Positions 22,927-32,152 of a stretch of 64,000 bases of DNA are shown one piece after another. A model generated the notes under the pieces. It did not search any database. It was not told the DNA's origin and saw only the letters and a list, made by a program, of their open reading frames with translations. Position 1 is the first letter of the stretch. Every line of letters begins with the position of its first letter. A program made the position numbers and the translations under genes. Origin of the DNA: Erythroxylum novogranatense (lineage: Eukaryota; Streptophyta; Magnoliopsida; Malpighiales; Erythroxylaceae); assembly GCA_029891385.1 (NCBI GenBank), contig CM057228.1, positions 50,617,783 through 50,681,782 on the forward strand, given 5' to 3'.

Positions 22927-23660
22927 TTTTCGCTCCCTATTCTGGACCGAATTTTCTTGATTGGCTGAGGAATCTGAGAATTGTTCTCAGATCTGAGGAA
23001 CTGGGATACGTCCTAGATGTTCCACTTCCAGATGCACCTGCTGTCGATGCTTCTGATGAGGATCAGAAAGCATATCGTAAGCATCTAATGGACAGTGATA
23101 TGGATACTTGCATTATGCTTGCCTCGATGTCACCAGAGCTGCAGAAGCAGCACGAGTCTATGGATGCTCACACTATAGTATTTCATCTTAGGGAGCTGAT
23201 GAGTAAGCTCGGTCTGAAAGGTTTGAGACCTCAAGGCTTCTCTTCACCACAAAGATGGCTCCAGGGACATCTGCTGTCCAATATGCCCTGAAGATGAATG
23301 GCTATATTGAGAGATTGGCTGTCTTAGGATTTGTAATGGATTATGAGTTAATTATAGACTTAATTCTGGTTGGATTGTCTGACAGTTATTCACAGTTCGT
23401 GTTAAACTATCAGATGAACCAAATATCCACAACAATTCTGATCGATCAATCGCCATGACACCGAAAGCAGATTATCAAAAAGGATAGCAACCGAGTGCTA
23501 GTGGTGGATGCTTCTTCTTCTGGTCGAAAGAAGAAAAAGGCCAAGAAACCAAATGGAAGTGCCATCAAGGAAAAACCAAAGTAACTGCCCCAAAAGGATT
23601 TTCCTTTCATTGTGGCAAGACTGGCCACTAGAGGCGAAACTGTAAAGTCTATCTGGAGTT
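22927..23660 (+). pseudogene. Copia C gag
   Basis: From 22,927 an open frame reads 'FLDWLRNLRIVLRSEELGYVL' (kept here in short form) and runs to 23,291 with 'MLASMSPELQKQHESMDAH', typical of the plant copia gag (UBN2-like) domain. A frameshift near 23,250-23,290 moves it to the frame of 23,255-23,458. The end carries a Lys-rich stretch and a zinc knuckle 'FHCGKTGH*RRNCK' (about 23,605-23,650) in which the first Cys and one further codon (TAG) are lost. No start codon is left in frame; an in-frame TGA precedes the conserved part. It packages RNA in the family; here it is dead as written. Confidence 0.82.
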
Positions 23661-25060
23661 CCTGAAGCAGAAGAAGGCATCAGATGCCTCTACTCCTTCA
23701 AATATGTTTTTCATTGAGGTTAATACTGTTTCTATTCAAAACATATGGGTGTTTGGTACCGGTTGTGGCTCATACATATGAAATGATATGCAGGGCCTCA
23801 GGGACAGTAGACAGCTCATAAAAGGAGAACTAGACCTTCGTGTAGGTAATGCAGCAAGAGTTACTACATTAGCCGTAGACACTTATGTCTTGTCACTCCC
23901 CAGTGGGCTTGTATTCAAATTGGATGATTGTCATTTTGTACCTGTTTTAACAAAGAACATATTATGCATTTCTTGTTTCAATAGAGTTGGTTTCCATTGG
24001 ACTTTTAGTAGCAATGGTTGTTCTATTAGTTCGAATGGAATGCTCTATGCCATTGGTACATTATGCAATGGAATTGACATATTAGATATGTCATATCCAT
24101 TCGAATGTCAATGATGCGAAAAACATAATCGAGATAATTTAAAATCAACTTACTTATGGCATTGTCGACTTGGCCATATAAATGAGACACGATCGCTAAG
24201 CTCCATAAGAGTGGCAGTTTAGGATCATTTGATTATGAATCATATGACACATGCAAATCTTGTTTATTAGGCAAGATAACCAAGTTATCCTTTAAGGGAA
24301 AGGGAAAACGAGTGAATGGAATATTAGACCTGATACATTTGGATGTATGTGGTCCGATGTCCATCCATGCCAGAAGTGGTTGTCTTTACTTCATTACTTT
24401 TATCGATGATTATTCATGATATGGGTACCTGTATATGATGAGATACAAATCTAAAGCGTTTGAAAAGTTCAAATAATTCAGAAATGAAGTAGAAAACTAA
24501 CTTGGTAAAAGTATGAATACATTACGATCTGATCGTGGTGGAAAATGCTTAGACCAACAGTTTTGGATTATCTCAGAGATAATGGGATTTTATCTCAGTA
24601 CACTCCACCTTACACGCCGCAGCACAATGGTGTGGCTGAAAGGAGATATCGAACCTTGTTAGATATGGTGCGATTAATGATAGGTTTTGCACAGTTTTGG
24701 GGGTATGCGCTCGAGACAGCTGTTTACTTGTTAAACAGAGTTCTAATAAAGACAATTGATGTTACTCCATATGAGATGTGGACTAACCGAAAGCCCTATC
24801 TTTCTCAGCTGAAAGTTTGGGGTTGTCCTGCTTATATGAAGCGGACACAGTCAGATTAGCTTGATGCAAAGTCTGACAAGTGTTTGTTCGTAGGATATCG
24901 TGGGATATCAATTCTACCTTGCTGAGGAACAAAAGTTGTTTGTTTTAAAGCATGCTGTTTTCTTAGAGAAAGAGTTTCTTTTACAAGAGGACAGTGGGAG
25001 CAAAGTTGAACTTGAGGAAGTTCAAGATGCTCGAACAAACGCAGATCAATCGCTGAACCT
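23661..25060 (+). pseudogene. Copia C protease and integrase
   Basis: The protease motif reads 'VFGTGCGSYI' at about 23,750-23,780: the usual catalytic Asp of D-T/S-G is Gly here, while D keeps 'VFDTGCGS'. 'LPSGLVFKLDDCHFVPVLTKNILC' (split over 23,900-23,965) follows. The integrase zinc-binding region 'WHCRLGHI...CKSCLLGK' lies at about 24,160-24,280, the core 'HLDVCGPM' and 'FIDDYS' at 24,335-24,420, and 'NGVAERRYRTLLDMVR' with the catalytic Glu at 24,627-24,674. 'VWGCPAYMKR' at 24,815 ends the core. At least five stops or frameshifts interrupt it. In the family the products cut the polyprotein and insert the cDNA. Confidence 0.85.
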
Positions 25061-25179
25061 ACAATCTGTTGTAACTCATATAGATGAGGTAACAGTTCAA
25101 CCTTCTATTACACAAGAATTTACGAGGTCATGTAGGATACACTACATTCTGAGAGATATGGATTTCGTGGGGAATGAAT

Positions 25180-26467
25180 GACGATTGCTCATACGAGATG
25201 ATGAGCCTACTACTTATGAAGAGGTTCTGAAAAGTTTAGAGTCTGAAAAATGGCTTTGTGCCATGAAATCTGAATGGATTCCATGTAAGAAAATCAAGTT
25301 TGGACTTTGGTTGTTGCACCCGAAGGAATAAAGCCCATAGGGTGCACATGGGTTTTCAAGAAGAAAACCGACATGGATGGTAATGTGATTACTTATAAAG
25401 CAAGGCTTGTGGCCAAAGGATTTCGTCAGAGACAAGGAGTTGACTATGACGAGACCTTCAGCCCCGTAGCAATGCTTAAATCCATTTGGATACTCCTAGC
25501 TATTGCCGCTCATTATAATTATGAGATATGACAAATGGATGTGAAGACAGCTTTCCTGAATGGAAATCTTCCCGAGGATGTGTATATGACACAACCAGAG
25601 GACTTCACCTCCTATGATAGCGAAATGGTATGCAAGCTTCAGAAATCCATGTATGGATTGAAGCAAGCATTCAGGAGTTGGAATATCCGTTTTGATGAGG
25701 TACTCAAAGAGTTTGGTTTCTCACAAAATTCGAATGTACATTGTGTGTATAAGAAGGTTCATGGGACTGCAATCGTATTCCTTGTGTTATAAGTAGATGA
25801 CATATTAATACTAGGAAAACGATGTCTCTATGCTACAAACAGTTAAGATTTGGTTGTCCAAATATTTTGCCATGAAAGACCTTTGTGACACAACTTATAT
25901 CCTTGGGATAAAGATTTATAGAGATAGATCAAAGAGATTGCTTGGTCTTTCACAATCAACGTACATAGATAAGATGCTAAAGAGGTTTAGCATGGAACAA
26001 TGCTATGTACGAGACCCGATGTATCATATGCTCTAAGTGTTACGACGAGATACTAATCGGATCTTGGTGAGGTCCATGGGTGGTATCAAGAATATCCTCA
26101 AGTACTTGCGAAGCACTAAGGATGTTTTCTTGACATATGGAGATGAAAATCTCCAAGTGAGCGGGCATACAAATGCCAGTTTTAATCTGATAAGAATGAT
26201 TCTGAATCACGATCAGGTTATATACATTCACACTGAACGGCCTGGTGGTCAGTTGGAAAGAGTTCTAATCAAGAGAGGACTGCTGATTCAACAACCGAGG
26301 TAGAGTACATTGCCGCATCAGATGCAGCAAAGGAAGCAGTTTGGATCAAGAAGTTCATTTCTGAACTTGATCTGGTTCCTAGCTGTGATGGGCCCATAGG
26401 GTTGTATTGTGATACAATGGGGCTAGTGCGCAGGAAAAGGAACCAAGGTCTCATCAACGATCCGAAC
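25180..26467 (+). pseudogene. Copia C reverse transcriptase and partial RNase H
   Basis: RT: 'GCTWVFKKKTDMDGN', 'YKARLVAKGFRQRQGVDYDETFSP' in two neighbouring blocks (25,340-25,470), a TGA, then 'QMDVKTAFLNGNL' (25,532), 'MYGLKQAFRSW' (25,650) and the catalytic box, here '*VDDILILG', where TAA replaces the Tyr codon (25,789). RNase H begins about 26,080 ('GGIKNILKYLRSTKD'), shows 'SGHTNASF' and 'STTEVEYIAASDAAKEAVW', and stops at the deletion junction near 26,467. Clear Ty1/copia RT; not functional. Confidence 0.87.
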
Positions 26468-26786
26468 ATGGAACTTGATGGATTGGAATTGAAGAAAGGC
26501 CTAGGAGTAAGATTACCTTGCGATTTGAGAATGTGTAGAAGTTTAGGAGTGTGTTGCTGCCTTGAAACATTGAATTCTTATGCAGGTTGTAGCAAAGGAT
26601 TGAAAATTTGGGTTAGGTGGAGAATGGGGGAGGTGCTGTCCAAACTTTTGACATTGTGTAGGAAAACTTAGTTTTGGGCTGAAATTTTGAAGCAAATAAT
26701 GAACCTTGTTATGGCTAAGGAGTATGGGAGCAAAAGTTATGATTTTGTAAAGTCTGAAATTTTCCTACAGATCCAGATTTCATCCT

Positions 26787-26804
26787 TAGGCGTGGCCACG
26801 CCTA
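26787..26804. repeat. 18-bp perfect palindrome in 5' LTR of B
   Basis: TAGGCGTGGCCACGCCTA equals its own reverse complement. A half-copy (GCCCACGCCTAA) follows at about 26,825. Identical in the 3' LTR at 34,696-34,713. Confidence 0.9.
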
Positions 26805-27242
26805 GTTTCTAAATTTCTTAAACATGCCCACGCCTAATCTTTGAATGTCCTCCTCTTACTCTTTTGCTTGTATTTTTTTTTTGTTTGGCTTCCGATTCAC
26901 TCGACTTTTGAAGCATTGGTTTTATAAGAAAAATTTCCTACCCTTTCATATAAATCTTAGAATTTTTGGGGATCCGATTGAAGTGAAGTTCGTTTCTATT
27001 GGCCCTAGAGATATGGAATTTCCTTTTAGCTTAGGAATCGGATTTAGTTATGGGCCCTAAGCAAATTAATTTTACTTGTGGATAATTAGGGTGAATTTAG
27101 CAAGTTTTGTTCGGATGACAATAAATTAAGTTCAATTTGAAGTTTCTTTCGTGGTGAGGAATCCCTCCCTCGTGAGATGCGCATCCGGATGTCACGTTGG
27201 ACGTCGGGCACGCGACTCACCGGGGAGGGGTTCCAACACTTA

Positions 27243-27254
27243 TGGTATCAGAGA
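27243..27254 (+). other. Primer-binding site of element B (initiator tRNA-Met)
   Basis: TGGTATCAGAGA, 4 nt after the LTR end; 11 of 12 match the initiator tRNA-Met complement. Confidence 0.85.
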
Positions 27255-27472
27255 TTTCGGTTGTAGGTTCGGGTAGAAAGAGAAATTTAGGGTTTTGATG
27301 GATGTGTTTGAAAGTAACTTATGTGTATTGATGTGTTATTTTGAATTGTTTTAAATGCTTTTCAATGTGGATTTTGCATGAATTTTTGCATAAACTAAAG
27401 TGTTCGAAATACTGTGAAAAATTGTTTTTGCATGAACTAAGATTTTCACTGGTTTTCTTTTGAAGGATTAAT

Positions 27473-28316
27473 ATGCCACGTCGGGGTAGAACCCGAGGGA
27501 CTCGATCTCGCTCAAGTTCTCGCTAGGGGAGTACAGATGAGTCTCATGTCCCACAAGATGCAGGGACACATTCTGCTCCTGGCCCCGAGGCACCCAGGTG
27601 TGCCCGAGAAGCCTCCTCCTCCTCCTCCTCATCTTGTGCGGTTATGGACCCATGAAGTCTTCCGTGCCTTGCCTGAGCTTTCACTTTTGCAATGGGTCAT
27701 GGTCTCGAGCTTCGTGCCGATTTACGATGTGAGAGGTGGACAGTTTGATAAACTGCGGAAGTTCGGAGCGGTGGACTTTCATGGTACCACCAATCCTGAA
27801 GAAGCAGAGTCTTGGTTGAAGAGGACAGAAAGAGTCCTGGTTCAGATGAAATGTTCTGATGAGGAGAAGTTGGAGTATGCTATCAGCCTATTACAGAGTG
27901 ATGCTCTTCATTGGTGGGAGTCAGTCCCACAGAGTCAGGCTGTACCACCAGTCCTTTCATGGAGAGATTTTGGAGATTTGTTCAGCAAGAAGTATCTTTC
28001 CCGGGTCTACTTGCAGGATAAGGCCAGGGAATTTCTCAATTTGACTCAGAGGGAGATGACTGTTATCGAGTATGAGCTGAGATTCACTCATTTGTCGAGA
28101 TATGCAGCTCATATTGTGGCCAGTGAGGAGGATAAATGCAGGAAGTTTGAGGGAGGCCTCCACTTGGGCATCAGAGAGAAGGTAATGCTTCATAAATTCT
28201 ATGATTATCGGCGGTGGTGGATCTTGTACTCAGCCGAGAAGCTGGAGAATATCGAATGTGATGTCGATAGGAAGAGAAAGAGCGAGAGCGATCATTCAGA
28301 GAGAGGCAAGTCTTGA
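27473..28316 (+). pseudogene. Element B gag (capsid)
   Basis: Starts 'MPRRGRTRGTRSRS' at 27,473, as in A, and meets a TAG about 18 codons in (27,524). The main open frame is 27,537-28,316 and holds a well-kept Retrotrans_gag domain: 'FHGTTNPEEAESWLKRTERV', 'LLQSDALHWWESVPQ', 'EFLNLTQREMTVIEYELRF' in successive blocks. After 28,300 the frame breaks in a low-quality stretch; a zinc knuckle (CEHC..., then 'CFKCG') can still be seen at 28,470-28,560 in shifted frames. The Retrotrans_gag domain is complete, so the capsid core is intact in this copy except for its N-terminal stop. Confidence 0.88.
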
Positions 28317-28734
28317 TCGGTATGTGGGTGGTAAGAGTGTCGGACTCGAGTCGGGGAGGTAGTAGTGGCCCTCAATGCAGCGAGGCAGAGCGAGAGAAGA
28401 GTCGATCTGAGCTTCCTCGGTAGGAGGAAATAGCAGAACTGAGAGAAGCAGAACCAGATTCCTCCGTGTGAGCACTGTAGGCACCGCATCGAGGAGAGTG
28501 CTATAGGTTGTGCGGTGCATGTTTCAAGTGTGGGAGAAGGGACACAGATCGAGAGTGTCCTCGGATGCTCAGAGGAGAAGGATCTCACCTCGAGTTCGAG
28601 AGAGGAGAGAGAGATGGTGGGGACCGGTTTACAGGGTAGGCGATTACTGGGTCGGTCTGGAAGTCCAATCTGCCAGGAGACCGAGAGGCAAGCACAGGCC
28701 GAAGTTTTGCTATGACTCATGAGGAGGCTGCAAT

Positions 28735-29106
28735 GCACGAGAGGTTATTCTTGGTATGGCTCACTCTTTCATTCTTGTGTATGTTACATTTGATTCTGGT
28801 AGCACCCATTCCTTTGTCTCTGCTAGTATGATATTGCCTGGAATGCAATCAGTTCTATTGGATGATTTTCTGCTTGTTAGTACTCCGTTAGGGAGGAATG
28901 TCATTGTGAGTCAGATCTTTCGAGATTGTGAACTTATTATTGATGGATTTAGTTTGGTAGTGGATCTGTTACCTCTAGATCTAAAGGGGTTAGATGTGAT
29001 TGTCGGAATGGACATGATGGAGAAGTATAAGGCGAAGCTAGATTGTGGTCGAAAGGAAGTTGAATTTGATGCAGGAGAGGTCGACGGTGGTTTTCGGAGG
29101 AGATAG
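28735..29106 (+). pseudogene. Element B aspartic protease
   Basis: The open frame 28,756-29,106 carries the retroviral-type aspartic protease motif 'FDSGSTHSFVSA' (catalytic Asp at about 28,792) and 'LKGLDVIVGMDMMEKY', the second conserved strand of RVP_2 proteases. It cleaves the gag-pol polyprotein in the family. The join to gag and to RT is lost through frameshifts in the flanking stretches. Confidence 0.85.
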
Positions 29107-29239
29107 AATGTTGACACCGCTTGAGGCTTGTTTGACTTTGTTGGTGACGGTGATGGGGAGAGGTGTGAAGCCTTCTTGGCGTGTGTTATGGATACCGGTG
29201 TCTTTGGAGAGAGGTAGAGGATATTCCCATTGTGAGGGA

Positions 29240-30754
29240 ATTTCTTGATGTGTTTCGAGGAGTTGCGGTTTGCCACGGAGAGGAGATCGAGTTTTATTGA
29301 ATTGGCTCCGGATGACTCCTATTTCTATTCCACCTACGGGATGGCTCCAATTGGTGAAAGAGCTTAAGGAGCGGTGGAGGATCTTTTGGAGAAGGGGTTC
29401 ATTAGGTCAAGTACCTCACCTTGGGGTGCGCCGGTCTTGTTTGTTAAGAAGAAGGATGGCACTTGGCGAATGTGCATTGATTATAGGAGGATCAATAAGG
29501 TGACAAGGAAGAACAAGTATCCTCTGCCTTCGGATAGATGATTTGTTTGATCACCGCAGGGGCAACGGTCTTCTAAGATCGATCTCGTGTCCGCTACCAT
29601 CAACTCGAGATTAAGGAGTCTGATGTGAGCAAGACAGCCTTCAGGACATAGTATGGCCATTATGAATTTCTGGTCATGCCTTTCGGATTAACCAATGCTT
29701 CTGCGGCTTTTATGGATCTGATGAACAGAGTCTTCAAGGAGTTTCTGGATCAGTTTGTTATCGTGTTTATCGATGACATTTTGGTATATTCCAGGGATGA
29801 GGGAGAGCATGAGGAGCACTTGAGGATTGTGTTGCAGAGGTTGAGGGAGAGAGAGTTGTATGCCAAATTCACGAAATGTGAATTTTGGCTTCATGAAGTG
29901 GTCTTCTTGGGTCATATTGTTTCTGAGAAAGGGGTGCATGTTGATCCCAAGAAGATTGAAGCTGTGGTGAACTGGCATGCTCTGACTACAGTGACTGAGG
30001 TGAGGAGTTTTCTGAGTTTGGTAGGCTATTATCGGAGATTTGTGGAGGGTTTCTCGATAATTGCCACTCCTTTGACTAAGTTATTAAGGAAGAACCAGAA
30101 GTTTATCTGGAGTGAAGAGTGCCAGCAGAGTTTTGAGGAACCTGAAGCACGATTGACTAGTGCTCCAGTTTGGCTTTACCCACAGGAGAGGGAGGTTATA
30201 CTGTATATAGTGATGCTTCCAAGAAGGGGTTAGGATGTGTGCTTATGCAGGGAGATAAGGTGATAGCATATGCCTCACGGCAGCTAAAGCCTTATGAGAT
30301 GAACTATCCGACCCATGATTTGGAGTTAGCAATGTGGTCTTTGCCTTGAAGATCTGGAGGCATTATTTGTATGGAGTGCAAACCGGGATCTTCACAGATC
30401 ACAAGAGTCTCAAATATCTGTTGAGTCGAAGGAGCTGAATTTGAGCAGAGGAGATGGATTGAGGCGCTCAAGGATTATGACCTCTTGATTGAGTATCATC
30501 CGGTAAGGCTAATGTAATTCAGATGCCTTGGCGTGAAGTCTTCCATAGCCTATGTGCGAGCAGTGTATTTGTCGCTATTGGAAGAGATGGCTAAGCTCGG
30601 GATCGGTTTGAAGCGGAAGAGTCCGATTGCATGATTGCTACTTTCGGGTAAGACCGATCCTCGGAGGAAAGTGAAGGAGTTCTGTTTAGGATCCCGAGTT
30701 GAGTAAGTGCGGGAAGAGGTGCGAGAGGGGTAAGGAGTCGGATATGATCTTTGA
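29240..30754 (+). pseudogene. Element B reverse transcriptase and RNase H, fragmented
   Basis: The RT start (29,300-29,650) is heavily frameshifted but shows '[17 protein letters not shown]' and a 'KIDL'-like block. The open part 29,676-30,233 holds '[17 protein letters not shown]', the catalytic '[10 protein letters not shown]' and '[17 protein letters not shown]'. RNase H follows as pieces: '[19 protein letters not shown]' across 30,190-30,260, '[10 protein letters not shown]' near 30,390. The 30,430-30,754 linker is badly broken compared with the intact homologous stretch of A (37,130-37,490). Many breaks fall at C-A/T-G triplets and may not be real. Confidence 0.85.
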
Positions 30755-32152
30755 GTGATGATGGACTCGGCGATCGTGAATAGGCTCTGTATTCCTGATG
30801 TCAAGGAGGTTAAAGATGAGATTCTGGATGAGGCGCACAATGCACCTTATGTTATGCACCCAGGCAGCACCAGGATGTACAGGGATCTCAGAGAACATTT
30901 CTGGTGGAGAGGTATGAAGAAGGATGTGACCGAGTATGTGAGTAAGTGTCTGGTGTGTCAGCAAGTCAAGGCTGAACATCAGGCACCTTCAGGCCAGTTG
31001 AGGCCATTGTCCATTCCTGAGTGGAAATGGCAGAGAGTCACTATGGATTTTCTGATGGGATTGCCTAGGACCAGTAGGAGGCATGATGCCATATGGGTGA
31101 TTGTGGATAGATTGACGAAATCAGCCCATTTTCTGGCAATCAGACAGAAAGATCCTCTACATGTGTTAGCCAAGAAGTATATTGACGAGGTTGTGAGATT
31201 ACATGGGATCCCGGATTCGATTGTATCTGATAGGGATCCTCGTTTTACTTCGAGATTTTGGGGCAGTTTGCAAGAGGCCTTAGGTACTAAGTTGAGTTTC
31301 AGCACTGCTTTCCATCCTCAGACCGATGGTCAGTCTGAGAGGACCATTCGGACTCTTGAGGGAATGCTCAGGGCTTGTGTGATGGATTTTAAAGGAGCAT
31401 AGGACGATCACTTGCCTTTGATTGAATTTGCATATAACAATTCATATCATTCGAGCATTCAGATGGCTCCTTATGAGGCTCTGTATGGGAGGAGATGTAG
31501 GACTCCAGTGTGTTGGGATGCCGAGGGAGATAGGAGACTTTTGGGTCCAGAGATGATACAGATGACCGTTGATAAGGTCAATTTGATTAAGCACAGGTTG
31601 AAGGCAGCTCAGGACAGGATGAAGAGCTATGAGGATGCTCATAGAAAAGAGATGGAGTATGAGGTCGACGATAAGGTGTTTCTTAAGACTTCTCCGTGGA
31701 AAGGGATTTTGAGATTCGGCAAAAAGGGTAAGCTGAGTCCGAGGTATGTGGGGCCTTATGAGATTCTGGAGAGGATTGGTCCGTTGGCTTACAGGTTAGC
31801 TCTGCCTCCGGAGTTATCACAGATTCATGATGTTTTTCATGTTTCTATGCTGAAGAGATATCGATCAAACCCCTCCCATGTCATTCAAGCTGATGAAGTT
31901 CAGTTGAGTGATGACTTAAGTTATGAAGAGCTTCCAGTGCAGATCTTGGATACCAAAGAAAAGGTTCTCAGAAACAAAACTGTTAAGTTGGTAAAAGTTT
32001 TATGGAGGAATCATTCAGTGGAAGAGGCCACGTGGGAACCCTTGGAAGCTATGAAGGAGAAGTATCCCTATCTTTTCAGTGATTCAGGTACGAATTTCGA
32101 GGACAAAATTCTTTTAAGGGGGGGAGAAATGTTGGGCCCCGATTCGCTTTAA
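30755..32152 (+). pseudogene. Element B integrase with C-terminal chromodomain
   Basis: Two open frames, 30,755-31,402 and 31,412-32,152, separated by one TAG at 31,400 (a Trp codon in A). Zinc-binding HHCC domain: '[18 protein letters not shown]' to 'CLVCQQVK'. The DDE core is complete: 'TMDFLMGLP', '[13 protein letters not shown]' and 'FHPQTDGQSERTIRTLEGML'. Then the GPY/F-like '[22 protein letters not shown]' region in pieces, and a chromodomain near the end, '[16 protein letters not shown]'. The chromodomain would direct insertion to marked chromatin (known for chromoviruses). The frame runs through the polypurine tract and ends 23 nt inside the 3' LTR (stop at 32,150). The best-kept coding block of B. 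Confidence 0.9.
32112..32129 (+). other. Polypurine tract of element B
   Basis: TTAAGGGGGGGAGAAA immediately before the 3' LTR; primes plus-strand DNA synthesis. It overlaps the last codons of the integrase frame. Confidence 0.85.

Larger units (their letters stand above)
18967..26467 (+). mobile_element. Ty1/copia element 'C', 3'-truncated, nested in LTR of B
   Basis: It starts with an LTR (18,967-20,882, TGTAAGTG...TTCCTACA), then a tRNA-Met primer site, a 2-kb leader, gag and pol in copia order (protease, integrase, RT, RNase H). It ends abruptly inside RNase H at about 26,467, where B LTR sequence resumes. Element D in the same window is a complete relative on the other strand and shows what is missing: the RNase H tail and the 3' LTR, about 2.1 kb. 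Many stops and frameshifts. The 5' flank TTTCAT matches the uninterrupted site in the B 3' LTR (32,837-32,842). Confidence 0.9.
18254..27238 (+). repeat. 5' LTR of element B, split by copia C
   Basis: The first part, 18,254-18,966, matches 32,130-32,842 of the 3' LTR with few differences. The second, from about 26,468 to 27,238, matches the 3' LTR from about 33,826 onward but not all of it: the 34,010-34,545 stretch is absent, the join lying near 26,636 ('GGTGCTGTCCAAACTTTTGAC'). The part equivalent to 32,843-33,825 was lost with the C 3' half. Confidence 0.85.
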
